From contig JADJPT010000002.1 in assembly GCA_016713125.1 (NCBI GenBank), positions 1 through 64,000 on the forward strand: a stretch of DNA of 64,000 nt. Direction: 5' to 3'. Under the pieces are notes generated by a model, which saw nothing but the letters and a program-made list of their open reading frames with translations, was not told the origin of the DNA and ran no database searches. Of this stretch, positions 36,109 to 46,028 are shown piece by piece (position 1 is the first letter of the stretch; each line of letters opens with the position of its first letter). The position numbers were made by a program, and so were the translations under genes. This stretch comes from Betaproteobacteria bacterium. GTDB lineage: Bacteria; Pseudomonadota; Gammaproteobacteria; Burkholderiales; SG8-39.

Positions 36109-36342
36109 ATGAGACTGAGGCTTGCCTGCGGTGAGGTGCTGCGGCTGGAAGGCGCGCAAGGCTGCGTCGTCGAAGTGGCGCGCGGCCGCCTGTGGATCAC
36201 GGAGTCGGGCAACCTGCGCGACGTGTTCCTGCTCGCCGGCGAACGCCATCGCATCGCCACGCGAGGGCTGGCTCTGGTCGGCGCGGAAACCCATGCCGGG
36301 GACGGATCGGGGGTGCAGATCGTGCTGCACAGGGAAGGGTAG
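36109..36342 (+). CDS. DUF2917 domain protein
   Basis: A 77-residue protein with the DUF2917 pattern: RLACGEVLRLEGAQGCVVEV then GRLWITESGNLRDVFLLAGE and a hydrophobic LVGAETHA region. The fold looks like a small cupin-like beta barrel. It is divergent from the MocR regulator and may be its target. No function is known to me. Confidence 0.75.
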   Translation: MRLRLACGEVLRLEGAQGCVVEVARGRLWITESGNLRDVFLLAGERHRIATRGLALVGAETHAGDGSGVQIVLHREG

Positions 36343-36397
36343 GAAGGGAGGGCAGGCCGGGCGGCGGATCGCCCGGATCGGGCGCTCGTCACCGCAA

Positions 36398-36428
36398 AGA
36401 AAAAGGCCCAGCGCGCTCGCTGGGCCTT
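36398..36428 (-). terminator. Intrinsic terminator after tRNA-Asn
   Basis: The stem AAGGCCCAGC / GCTGGGCCTT (36403-36412 and 36419-36428) with a T-rich tail on the minus strand (TTTTTCTTTG) lies 10 bases after the tRNA 3' end. The AA/TT ends make it usable from the plus side too. Confidence 0.85.
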
Positions 36429-36437
36429 CGTCTGTAT

Positions 36438-36513
36438 TGGCTCCCCGACCTGGGCTCGAACCAGGGACCTGCGGATTAACAGTCCGTCGCTCTACCGACT
36501 GAGCTATCGGGGA
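36438..36513 (-). tRNA. tRNA-Asn (GTT anticodon)
   Basis: A 76-base cloverleaf including encoded CCA. Acceptor arms TCCCCGA and TCGGGGA pair, the D arm is GCTCAGTCGGTAGAGC, the anticodon loop reads CTGTTAA (anticodon GTT) and the T arm contains GGTTCGAGCC. It is followed by an intrinsic terminator. Confidence 0.97.
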
Positions 36514-36568
36514 ATAGGAAAGCCGGCGATTTTAAACGGTTTTCGGCCGGCGGGCAATCAGGCTTGAG

Positions 36569-37774
36569 CTACTTGAGCACCTGGGCGACCGAATCCGCCA
36601 CATAGTCGATATTGCCGGTGTTCAGGGCCGCCACGCAGATGCGGCCGCTGTCGATCGCATAAACGCCGAACTCGTTGCGCAGACGCAGCACCTGCTCCTT
36701 CGCAAGCCCGGAATAGGAGAACATGCCGTTCTGGCGCACGACGAAGCTGAAATCCACGCCTGGCACGCGCGCGTGGATCTTTTCCACCAGCAGTTTGCGC
36801 ATGTCGCGGATGCGGTCGCGCATATGGCCAAGTTCCTTCTCCCAGAGCGTACGCAGATCCGGCGTGGTCAGCACGGTGGCGACGATCTTGCCGCCATGGG
36901 TGGGCGGATTGGAGTAGTTGGTGCGCACCAGTCGTTTGATCTGGGAGAGCACTCGGGCGCCTTCCTCGCCGCTGTGCGTGACGATGCTGAGCGCGCCGAC
37001 GCGCTCGCCGTACAGGGAGAACGATTTCGAGAAGGAATTCGAGACAAACACGGGAATGCCCGCAGCGGCGAACAGCCGTACAGCGGCACCGTCCTCATGC
37101 AGGCCCGCACCGAAGCCCTGATAGGCGATGTCGAGAAAAGGCGTGAGATTGCGCGATTTCACGGCAGCAAGCACCTGGACCCATTGCTCGGGCGACAGGT
37201 CGACCCCGGTGGGATTGTGGCAGCAGGCGTGCAGTACGACGACGGAGCCGGAAGGCATGCCGTTCAGCGCGGCGAGCATGGCCGGGAAGTCCACGCCACG
37301 CGTGGTCGCGTCGTAGTAGGGATAGCTGTTGACCTTGAAGCCGGCATTCTCGAACAGGGCGCGGTGGTTTTCCCAGCTCGGGTCGCTTATCCACACCTCG
37401 GCTGCCGGCGAAAGGCGGCGCAGGAAGTCGGCGCCGACCTTCAGGCCGCCGGTGCCGCCAAGGGTCTGAACGGTCACCACGCGCTTTTCCTGCACTACCG
37501 GATTGTCGGCGCCGAACACCAGTTGCTGGACGGCCTGATCGTAGGCGGCGAGGCCGTCGATCGGCAGGTAGTTGCGCGGCGAGGCCTGCGCCACCAGCTG
37601 CTTCTCGGCCTGCTTGACGCAATCGAGCAGCGGAACTTTTCCGGCTTCATCGGTATATACACCCACCCCGAGATTGACCTTCTTCGGGTTCCTGTCGGCG
37701 TTGTATTGCTCGGTCAGGCCGAGGATCGGGTCGCGGGGCGCCATTTCGACGCTGGAGAGCAGGGAGGCGGTCAT
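36569..37774 (-). CDS. tyrB: Aromatic amino acid aminotransferase
   Basis: A 401-residue class I aminotransferase of the AspC/TyrB subgroup: DPILGLTEQYNADRNPKKVN and LGVGVYTDEAGKVP at the start, LHACCHNPTGVDLSPEQW, and the PLP lysine in VSNSFSKSFSLYGERVG. It transfers the amino group of Phe, Tyr or Asp to 2-oxoglutarate. It diverges from uvrB, whose start is about 120 bases away. Confidence 0.92.
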   Translation of the reverse strand: MTASLLSSVEMAPRDPILGLTEQYNADRNPKKVNLGVGVYTDEAGKVPLLDCVKQAEKQLVAQASPRNYLPIDGLAAYDQAVQQLVFGADNPVVQEKRVVTVQTLGGTGGLKVGADFLRRLSPAAEVWISDPSWENHRALFENAGFKVNSYPYYDATTRGVDFPAMLAALNGMPSGSVVVLHACCHNPTGVDLSPEQWVQVLAAVKSRNLTPFLDIAYQGFGAGLHEDGAAVRLFAAAGIPVFVSNSFSKSFSLYGERVGALSIVTHSGEEGARVLSQIKRLVRTNYSNPPTHGGKIVATVLTTPDLRTLWEKELGHMRDRIRDMRKLLVEKIHARVPGVDFSFVVRQNGMFSYSGLAKEQVLRLRNEFGVYAIDSGRICVAALNTGNIDYVADSVAQVLK

Positions 37775-37891
37775 TGGAACGGTCGGAGCGGGCTGGTGGT
37801 GGAAGATGCGCCATTTTACCGGACTGCAGGCCGTCCTAGTCGTGGCTTCTACAGGCGTGGGACAATATCGGTCTTTGCCCTTCGAGCTGCC

Positions 37892-39965
37892 ATGTCCAGC
37901 CTACCCGTGAGCGTTCTGCCGGTGAAGGAGGCCCCGCGCTTCCTGATGTATCCCGGCAGTCCGTACCGGTTGCACCAGCCGTTCGCACCCGCGGGCGACC
38001 AGCCTGAAGCGATAGAAAAGCTTATCGAAGGCGTTGAGGACGGTCTGGCCTTCCAGACCCTGCTCGGAGTGACGGGGTCGGGCAAGACCTTCACGATGGC
38101 CAATGTGATCGCCAGACTGGGCCGTCCGGCCATGGTCCTGGCGCCGAACAAGACGCTGGCCGCGCAGCTTTACTCGGAGATGCGTGAGTTCTTTCCGGAG
38201 AATTCCGTCGAGTACTTCGTCTCGTATTACGATTACTATCAACCGGAAGCTTACGTTCCCTCACGCGATCTTTTCATCGAAAAAGATTCCTCGATCAACG
38301 AGCACATCGAGCAGATGCGCCTTTCGGCGACGAAATCGCTGCTCGAGCGTCGCGACTGCGTGATCGTCGCCACCGTTTCCGCGATCTACGGTATCGGCGA
38401 TCCGTCCGAATACCACGGCATGATCCTGCATCTGCGCACCGGCGAAAAGTACTCGCAGCGCGACGATCCAGCGTCTTTCGGCCATGCAGTACGATCGCAA
38501 CGAGATGGATTTCCGGCGCGGAACCTTTCGCGTGCGTGGTGACGTGATTGACGTTTTTCCGGCGGAGCACGCGGAGCATGCGGTGCGCATCTCGCTGTTC
38601 GACGATGAGATCGAGAATCTGCAGATGTTCGATCCACTCACCGGGCGCGTGCTTCACGCACTGACGCGCTTCACGGTGTATCCGTCCAGCCATTACGTGA
38701 CGCCGCGCGAAACCACTCTGCGTGCCGCCGAGGCGATCAAGCTCGAATTGCGAGAACGCATCGAGTACTTCCAGAAGGCCGTGCGATTGGTCGAGGCTCA
38801 GCGTATCGAGCAGCGCACGCGATTCGATCTGGAGATGCTCAACGAGCTGGGCTTCTGCAAGGGCATCGAGAACTATTCGCGCCATCTCTCCGGGCGCAAG
38901 GCCGGCGAGCCGCCGCCCACGCTCATCGACTACCTGCCGCAAGATGCGCTGATGTTCATCGACGAGAGCCATGTGACGATAGGCCAGCTCGGCGGCATGT
39001 ACAAGGGCGACCGTTCGCGCAAGGAAAATCTGGTCAACTACGGATTTCGTCTGCCGTCGGCGCTGGACAACCGCCCCCTGCGTTTCGACGAGTTCGAGAA
39101 AATCGTCCGCCAGACCGTGTTCGTGTCGGCGACGCCGGCCAACTACGAGCGCGAGAAGTCGGGGCAGATCGTGGAGCAGGTGGTGCGACCCACCGGTCTG
39201 GTGGATCCGCAGATCGAAGTCCGGCCGGCAACCAACCAGGTCGACGATCTGCTGACGGAGATCGGCCTGCGCGTGAAGCAGAACGAGCGCGTGCTGGTGA
39301 CGACGCTGACCAAGCGGATGGCGGAGGATCTGACCGAGTACCTGCGCGACCATGGTGTCAAGGTGCGTTACCTGCACTCGGAGGTGGATACCGTTGAGCG
39401 CGTTGAGATCATTCGCGATCTGAGGTTGGGGGAGTTCGATGTGCTGGTGGGCATCAACCTGCTGCGGGAGGGCCTGGACCTGCCCGAGGTGTCGCTGGTG
39501 GCCATTCTGGACGCAGACAAGGAGGGTTTCCTGCGCTCCGAGCGATCACTTATCCAGACCATTGGTCGGGCGGCACGGCACCTGAACGGCAAGGCGATCC
39601 TGTACGCCGATGTCATGACGGATTCGATGAAGGCGGCCATCGGCGAGACGGACCGACGGCGCAACAAGCAGATCGAGTTCAATCTGGCGCATGGCATCGA
39701 GCCCAAGGGTGTGATCAAGCGCATCAAGGACCTGATCGACGGGGTCTATGACATGGGCGATGCGCAAGCGCAACTCAAGGCTGCGCAGGAGGACGCGCGT
39801 TACGAGGCGATGAGCGAGAAGGAACTCGCCCGCGAGATCAAGCGGCTGGAAAAACAGATGCTCGAATTCGCGCGCAACCTGGAGTTCGAGAAAGCCGCGC
39901 AGGCGCGCGACCAACTGCACCAGCTGCGTAAGCGCGCCTTCGGCGTGGAGACAGGTTCAGAGTAG
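37892..39965 (+). CDS. uvrB: Excinuclease ABC subunit B (frameshifted)
   Basis: About 691 residues of the damage-verification helicase of nucleotide excision repair. Seen: GVTGSGKTFTMANVIA (Walker A), the beta-hairpin region YYDYYQPEAYVPSRD, FIDESHVTIGQLGGMYKGDR (DExH), GINLLREGLDLPEVSLV and the C-terminal UVR motif LEKQMLEFARNLEFEKAAQ. The frame breaks at about 38460-38465: EKYSQRDDPASF should continue as IQRLSAMQYDRNEMDFRRG after a two-base restoration. The ATG at 37892 gives about 30 extra residues before the usual YRLHQPFAPAGDQPEAI start; an internal ATG is possible. Confidence 0.92.
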
Positions 39966-39988
39966 CTGCCGGATGCCGGAATCGGCGA

Positions 39989-40024
39989 CGACGGCCGGCG
40001 GAGGGATCCGCCGGCCGTCGTTTT
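39989..40024 (+). terminator. Intrinsic terminator of uvrB
   Basis: CGACGGCCGGCGG (39989-40001), loop, CCGCCGGCCGTCG (40008-40020) then TTTT. It lies between the convergent uvrB and rne genes; the T tract supports the plus direction. Confidence 0.88.
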
Positions 40025-40033
40025 GTTCATGGC

Positions 40034-42784
40034 TCAATTCTTCGTTTCGACCTGCTGCAGCGCTTCGGGAGCGACACGCGCGCGCTCACGGCGCGGGCGT
40101 CCGAGCTTTGGCGGAGTCTCCTCGAGTGGAATGCTCCTGGCCTTGGATCGGTCGGTTTCGATCATTACCAGCCCGGCACCTGAGAGCAGGGTGGCGGGAT
40201 CGACCTTGGGAGTCTCGATCCGGGCAGGTGCAACCGGCTCAGACGCAACCGGCTCAGGCGCAACAGCCTCCGGTCCAGGCTGGACTGAGGCCTCAATCAC
40301 TTGCGCGGTTGCAGGAGTCGGCGCGGCGCGGGTGCAGGTGTCTGCGCCGGCACCGGTGCGACGGATTCTGCCGCCTCAGTCGGTGCAATCTGCCACGGGC
40401 GCAATCGCTGAAACGCGCTCGGGCTGAGTTTCGATCACAGGCGTCACAACCGCAGGCTGCGCATAGGGGGGCGCCGTCTCCGCGACACTTGCCGTGGCGG
40501 CCGGTGCTGCGGTCACCACTGACTCCACCTGCTGGCCCGGGGCCACACCAGTTTCTGCCGTAGACACTTGATTCGAGTCCGTCTGCGTCTCACCCGTCAC
40601 CGACGGTTCGCGAGGACCTCGATCACGGTCGCGACCGCCTCGGCGACCACGACGACTGCGGCGCTCCTCATGCTCCCCATCCTGCTCGGCGCGAGGTTCC
40701 CGCTGGGGCTGATCGCCCCGCGGCTCTCCGGCGTGAGCCGGATCGCGCGGCGGACGTCACGCGGCTCACGCGGCTCACGCGGTTCGCGTGCCTCCCGCGG
40801 CGGACGCTGCTCGCGCTGCTGCTGATCCATGTCGCGGCGCGCCGACTGACGATCGCCGCTCTGGCGTTCCTGACCGGTGGCTTCCGCCTTGGGGGATTCA
40901 CGCTGTCCATCCGCACGCGGCTCACGGGGTTCACGTTGCGGACGATCGCCGCGACGTGCGTCGCTGCCCTGGCCACCGCCGCGTCGCGGTTCGCGGCCAT
41001 CGCGTCCATCGCGACGCTCACCACGCTCACCACGCCCACGCTCGCCACGACCATCGCGTCCATCGCGACGCTGGCCTTGTTCACGGCGCTGGCCGCCCTG
41101 ACCCTGGCCTTGAGGCTGGACCGGGGGGGTCGCGGGAGAAGCGGTCGTCGCCGGCCCGTCCTCGCGCTTGAACCAACCCAGAATGCGGCCGATGATGCCT
41201 GGACGATCAGACTCGACGGCGACTGCGCTGGGGGCGGGATTGCGATCGCGGCCACCATGACGCGGTTCGCGCTCGCGGCGCGGCGCAGGCGCAGGGCGGG
41301 CCTCCTCTTTGGGAGGGGCATCGGTCACCATGGGTGCGGGTTGATCCGGAACGATGCCCTTGACCGCCGCTTCCTGACGCGGTTTCGGAGGTTCGGCCGA
41401 ACCGGCGGCACCGTCCTCTTCCTTGGGTTCCTGAACCATCTCGAAGCTGGCCGGGATGTGATCCATCTCGTTCAACTCGTCGTGGCGAAGGCGCTGGATC
41501 GTGTAATGCGGCGTCTCGAGATGGATGTTCGGGATCAGCAGGATGTTGACTTTGAGCCTCGCCTCCAGCTTCTGGACAGCGCAGGCTGAAGACGCTGGCG
41601 CGAAAGTTCGAGAAGGCCGAAGCGCGAAATCTTGCCCATCTGCACGCGGGCGCGATCGTGATGCAGCGCTTCGCGCAGCCGGTTCTCCACATCACGCTGG
41701 TTGCGCTGCGCTTCCATGTCGATGAAGTCGATCACGATCAGGCCGCCCAGGTCGCGCAGGCGCAACTGGCGGGCGACTTCTTCGGCGGCTTCAAGGTTGG
41801 TCCGCAGAGCGGTTTCTCGATGTCGTGCCCTTTGGTGGCACGTGCCGAGTTGACATCAACTGATACGAGGGCTTCGGTGTGGTCGATCACGACCGCTCCA
41901 CCCGAAGGCAAACTCACCTGACGGGAGAAGGCCGATTCGATCTGATGTTCGATCTGGAACCGCGAGAACAACGGCACGTCGTCGCGATAATGCTTGACCT
42001 TGCCCACGTTGCCGGGCATCACGGTCTGCATGAACGCCTGTGCCTGCTCGTAGATCTCCTCGGTGTCGATCAGGATCTCGCCGATGTCGGGCTGGAAGTA
42101 GTCGCGGATCGCGCGTATGACCAGGCTCGATTCCAGATAGATCAGGAAAGGCTTGGGTCGGTAGCGTCCGTCTTCGCCGGGCGTGCGGTCGTTGGCCGCG
42201 ATCTCGATGGCGCCCCATAGCTGCATGAGGTAGCCCATGTCCCACTTGAGTTCCTCGATGGTGCGGCCGATGCCGGCCGTGCGCGCGATCACGCTCATGC
42301 CCTGAGGCACATCGAGCTGGTCTATCAACGCACGCAGTTCGTCGCGATCCTCACCCTCTATGCGGCGCGAAACGCCACCGCCGCGGGGGTTGTTGGGCAT
42401 CAGGACCAGGTAACGACCTGCCAGGCTGATGAAGGTGGTTAGCGCAGCGCCCTTGTTGCCGCGCTCGTCCTTCTCGATCTGGACGATCAGCTCCTGACCT
42501 TCCTTCAGCGCGTCCTGAATGCGTGCCTTGCCGGCTTCGGCGTCGGAGCGGAAGTAGCTCTTGGCGACCTCCTTGAAGGGCAGGAACCCGTGGCGCTCCT
42601 CGCCGTAGTCGACGAAGGCCGCCTCGAGGCTGGGCTCGATGCGGGTGATGACACCCTTGTAGATATTGCTCTTGCGTTGTTCCCGTGCGGCAGATTCGAT
42701 GTCGAGGTCGATGAGCTTTTGCCCATCGACGATGGCGACGCGCAGTTCTTCCTGCTGCGTCGCGTTGAAAAGCATGCGCTTCAC
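40034..42784 (-). pseudogene. rne: Ribonuclease E, disrupted as sequenced and lacking the Zn-link region
   Basis: The N-terminal half is clear: MKRMLFNATQQEELRVAIVD, the S1 domain SNIYKGVITRIEPSLEAAF and VDVNSARATKGHDIE. One base is lost near 41818 and the frame resumes with RDLGGLIVIDFIDMEAQRN and MGKISRFGLLELSRQRLQPAL. There, about 41585-41590, some 65 residues (about 200 bp) present in other RNase E proteins are missing, including the zinc-link CPxC motif; the gene resumes at VQKLEARLKVNILLIPN. The Arg-rich C-terminal scaffold has further indels near 40752, 40390 and 40340 and ends GLVMIETDRSKARS...RPRRER. RNase E starts mRNA decay and rRNA processing at the membrane. True loss would be surprising for such a gene. 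Confidence 0.88.
40997..41072. repeat. 22-bp direct repeat inside the rne scaffold region
   Basis: Identical 22-base copies at 40997-41018 and 41051-41072 (starting CCATCGCGTCCATCGCGACG) lie in the low-complexity DNA encoding repeated Arg/Gly/Asp/Glu residues. Spacing of 54 bases keeps frame (18 codons). Such repeats favour slippage and misassembly. Confidence 0.8.
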
Positions 42785-43153
42785 TTGTTCTTCTCCCAGC
42801 GCAGGGAGAGTCCGTGAACCGACGGTCAGCGTTTCGCTAGCTCAATGAGCAATATGCGTATTTCGAAGTGGCGACGAATGGTCGTAAGAACGAAATACCG
42901 GCGTTGGCCGGGATCGTGGCGCCCCGCTTTCCATGCAATCGTGCAGGCGGTGCGCGGCGAGGTTCCGTAGATGCAGACTCTCTGTGTGCGCTTTCAATTA
43001 CTATCGCTACTTGCGGTGAGCGAACAAAACCAACTGCTTCAGGCCCGGCTGCGGCGGACAGGAGGCGGATTCGGTCTCGAACGCGGCGGTTTCGCCGGCC
43101 GCTCTGCAGACCGTGCCTCGCAACTCGAAGCAAGCCGCTGGATTATAAGCAAA
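42785..43153. promoter_or_regulatory. rne leader / divergent rne-rluC promoter region
   Basis: A 369-base non-coding spacer between divergent rne and rluC. It is less GC-rich than the genes and contains an 8-base inverted repeat, GTATTTCG (42858-42865) and CGAAATAC (42891-42898), which could form a hairpin in the rne leader. In E. coli the rne leader senses RNase E activity; a similar role here is inference. No tRNA or small ORF with clear support was seen. Confidence 0.5.
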
Positions 43154-44097
43154 ATGAAAGAGTTAAGTAAAGCTCGGGCGACACAGCTGGAAGTCGGCGA
43201 GGCTGGCGAGGGTCAGCGGATAGACAATTTCCTCACCCGGCACCTCAAGGGGGTGCCCAAAAGCCACATTTACCGCGTGCTGCGCAGCGGGGAGGTGCGG
43301 GTCAACAGCGCACGCATCAAGCCTGACCACCGCTTGAAGGCGGGCGACCTGGTCCGGGTCCCGCCGGTGCGCGTGGCTCTTCCGGCACCGGTGCGCACGG
43401 GGCCCAAGCCCCTGAATCTGCCGGTGGTGATGGAAGATGCAGCCCTGCTGGTGATCGACAAACCCTCCGGGGTGGCCGTGCACGGCGGCAGCGGTGTCTC
43501 CTTCGGGGTTATCGAGTCCCTGCGCGCCGAACGTCCCGAAGCTCGCTTTCTGGAGTTGGTGCACCGATTGGACCGTGACACCTCCGGCCTGCTGATGATC
43601 GCAAAGCGGCGCGGCGCCCTGGTCGAACTGCATCGAATGATGCGCGAAGGCGAGGTCAGGAAGGACTACATTGCCATCGTGAAGGGACGCTGGAAGGGCG
43701 GGGCGCGTACGGTCAAGGCCGCGCTGCACAAGTTCATCACGGCGGCCGGCGAGCGGCGGGTCAGCGCGCAGGCCGATGGCGCGCATGCCGAAACGCGTTT
43801 CCGGCCGCTAGCGGTCGGCGACGGCAGCAGCCAGATCGAGGCGCGACTGATGACGGGACGCACCCACCAGATACGCGTCCACGCGGCGCATATCGGCCAT
43901 CCGATCCTGGGCGACGACAAGTACGGCGATTTCGAGCTGAACCGGAACTGGCGAAAACCGCAGTGAAACGGCTGTTCCTGCACGCCTGGCGCCTTTCATT
44001 GGTGCATCCAGTAAGTGGCGAACCATTGCAACTCGAAGCTGCTTTGCCCGACGAGATGCAGGACTATTGCGACAAGTACCTCCATGCCACGAACTGA
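43154..44097 (+). CDS. rluC: 23S rRNA pseudouridine synthase RluC (frameshifted near the C-terminus)
   Basis: About 314 residues: an S4 domain (GQRIDNFLTRHLKGVPKSHI) and the RluA-type catalytic core LELVHRLDRDTSGLLMIAK (catalytic Asp) with MTGRTHQIRVHAAHIGHPI. Read as is, it stops at RNWRKPQ (43966); one A restored in the AAAA run near 43955 gives TAVKRLFLHAWRLSLVHP and extends to 44097, matching the family C-terminus. It modifies uridines of 23S rRNA. The corrected end overlaps the phosphatase start by 14 bases. Confidence 0.92.
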
Positions 44098-44749
44098 AAC
44101 GCGTTACCCGCTGATCGTTTTCGATTGGGACGGCACCCTGATGGATTCCGCAGGCGGAATCGTGACCAGCATCCAGGAGGCCAGCCGCGAGATGGGGCTG
44201 GAGGTTCCCACGCGCGAGCGCGCCAGTCATGTCATCGGGCTTGGATTGCACGATTCTCTGCGCATTGCGGTGCCGGATCTGCCGGTTGCCGCCTATCCGG
44301 AGTTCGTCGCCCTTTATCGCCGACATTTCCTCGCTCGTGAGCCGGTCATGGAACTCTTTCCCGGCGTGCCGGAATTACTGCGGAATTTACGCTCCAACGG
44401 CCTTTGGCTCGCCATTGCCACGGGGAAAAGTCGCAAGGGTCTCGACAGGGCGCTGGATGCTTGCGGACTGGGAGAACTTTTCGTGTCTACGCGCTGCGCA
44501 GACGAAAGCAGCCCCAAGCCGCATCCGGCGATGTTGCGTGAGTTGATGTCGGAACTCGGCTACGAGGCCGAACAATTGCTCATGATCGGCGACACGTCTC
44601 ACGATCTGGAGATGGCAAGCAGCGCTGGAGTCGACGCAGTTGCGGTGACCTACGGCGCCCACCCTGCAGATTCGCTGCGCGCAATGGCGCCTTGCGGGGT
44701 GGTCAACAGCGTCAGGGAACTCGAGGCGTGGCTGACAACCCACGCGTGA
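44084..44749 (+). CDS. HAD-family (phosphoglycolate phosphatase-like) hydrolase
   Basis: A 221-residue HAD-IA hydrolase. The nucleophile motif FDWDGTLMDSAGG has the DxD pair; motif II/III regions are LAIATGKSRKGL and SSPKPHP, and motif IV is MIGDTSHDLEMASSAG. Gph, pyrophosphatase PpaX or another phosphatase are all possible. In related genomes this gene often follows rluC. It overlaps both neighbours slightly. Confidence 0.9.
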   Translation: MPRTETRYPLIVFDWDGTLMDSAGGIVTSIQEASREMGLEVPTRERASHVIGLGLHDSLRIAVPDLPVAAYPEFVALYRRHFLAREPVMELFPGVPELLRNLRSNGLWLAIATGKSRKGLDRALDACGLGELFVSTRCADESSPKPHPAMLRELMSELGYEAEQLLMIGDTSHDLEMASSAGVDAVAVTYGAHPADSLRAMAPCGVVNSVRELEAWLTTHA

Positions 44750-45085
44750 TCTGCAGGTCGACGGATCTCGAAGAGCGCGGCCAGGGTGTGCGCTTCGAAG
44801 TTCTGTATCGAGGCGCCGTCGCCGCGGCGTTCGCGGTCCGTGCCGACGGCAAGGCGCACGCCTACCTGAACCGCTGCACACATGTCGCGATGGAACTGGA
44901 CTGGCAACCGGGCGAGTTCTTCGATGCCGAAAGGCCGCGATTTGATATGCTCGACACATGGTGCCACGTTCTCTGCGGACAGCGGTCGCTGTCTGGGCGG
45001 ACCCTGTTCGGGCAGGCCCTTGCTGAAGCTGGGCGTGGACGAACGCGATGGTCTGATATTTCTGAAGGAATCCCCACATGGCTGA
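44728..45085 (+). CDS. Rieske [2Fe-2S] protein (frameshifted)
   Basis: About 119 residues from GTG 44728, overlapping the phosphatase gene. The first cluster motif is LNRCTHVAMELDWQPGEFFD. Near 44930 an extra A shifts the frame; without it the chain continues EGRDLICSTHGATFSADSGR, the second motif (Cys-x2-His), then GGPCSGRPLLKLGVDERDG. Single-domain Rieske proteins transfer electrons; the partner is unknown. It overlaps the S49 peptidase start by 8 bases. Confidence 0.87.
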
Positions 45086-46028
45086 CAGTGACGGAAAGTG
45101 GGAGCGCGATGTGCTCGAAAAGCTCGCGTTCTCAGCAATCAAGGAGCAAAGGCGCGCGCGCTTGTGGGGGATCTTCTTCAAGCTGCTCACGTTCGCCTAC
45201 ATCACGGTACTGATCCTGCTGGCCTTCGATTGGAAGAGCAAGTCGGATGCAGTGACGGACGGCAAGCACACCGCACTGGTCGAGGTGAACGGCATCATTG
45301 GCCCGGGTACCGATGCCAGCGCCGAGCGCGTGAATGCGGCGCTGCGGGCGGCGTTCAAGGACCCCAATACGCAGGGCGTCGTGGTGCGCGTCAACAGCCC
45401 GGGCGGCAGCCCGGTTCAGGCGCAGAACATCTACGATGAGATGCGCAGGCTGCGCGTCAAGTATCCCGCGATACCGCTGCACGTGGTGGTCGAGGACGTG
45501 TGCGCCTCCGGCGGGTATTTCGTGGCTGCGGGCGCTGACCGGATTTTTGTCGGCAAGGCCAGCATCGTCGGCTCCATAGGCGTGCGCATGGACGGCTGGG
45601 GCGTCACCGGCCTGATGGACAAGCTGGGGGTGGAGCGTCGATTGCTAACGGCAGGCGAGAACAAGGGCTTCCTGGACCCCTTCCTGCCTGTCGACGAACG
45701 TCAGAAGGAGCATGCTCAGGCCCTGTTGACGGATATCCATCAGCAGTTCATTGCAGTGGTTCGGGAAGGGCGGGGCAAACGCCTCAAGGAAACCCCGGAA
45801 ATGTTCAGCGGACTGATCTGGACGGGCCAGAAGAGCGTCGAGCTCGGGCTGGCAGATGGCTTTGGCAGTCTGGAATATGTGGCCCGGGAGGTGATCAAGA
45901 CCGAGGAAATCGTTGATTACACCCAGAAAGAGAATCTCGCCGAGAAGTTCGCCCGACGCTTCGGTGCAGGGGCCGTGTCGGCACTGCTCGAGACGATGAC
46001 CCGTTACTCCCCCGCCGGATTGCGCTGA
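45078..46028 (+). CDS. S49-family signal peptide peptidase (SppA-like)
   Basis: A 316-residue membrane-anchored serine protease. One N-terminal helix (about residues 32-50) is followed by ALVEVNGIIGPGTDAS, VNSPGGSPVQAQ and the nucleophile Ser144 in VCASGGYF; Lys196 in GENKGFLDP lies 52 residues later, the spacing of the Ser/Lys dyad in short SppA proteins. It degrades cleaved signal peptides in the membrane. The last 25 bases overlap the convergent maf gene. Confidence 0.9.
   Translation: MADSDGKWERDVLEKLAFSAIKEQRRARLWGIFFKLLTFAYITVLILLAFDWKSKSDAVTDGKHTALVEVNGIIGPGTDASAERVNAALRAAFKDPNTQGVVVRVNSPGGSPVQAQNIYDEMRRLRVKYPAIPLHVVVEDVCASGGYFVAAGADRIFVGKASIVGSIGVRMDGWGVTGLMDKLGVERRLLTAGENKGFLDPFLPVDERQKEHAQALLTDIHQQFIAVVREGRGKRLKETPEMFSGLIWTGQKSVELGLADGFGSLEYVAREVIKTEEIVDYTQKENLAEKFARRFGAGAVSALLETMTRYSPAGLR

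Noticed and set aside
36438..36513. tRNA-Asn as an integration site for a genomic island.
   Set aside because: No integrase gene, direct repeat of the tRNA end or change of composition was found on either side.
40030..41475. Low-complexity repeats in the rne scaffold, considered as a CRISPR-like or satellite array.
   Set aside because: Repeats are short, irregular and in frame with Arg/Gly/Glu-rich coding sequence; no spacer structure.
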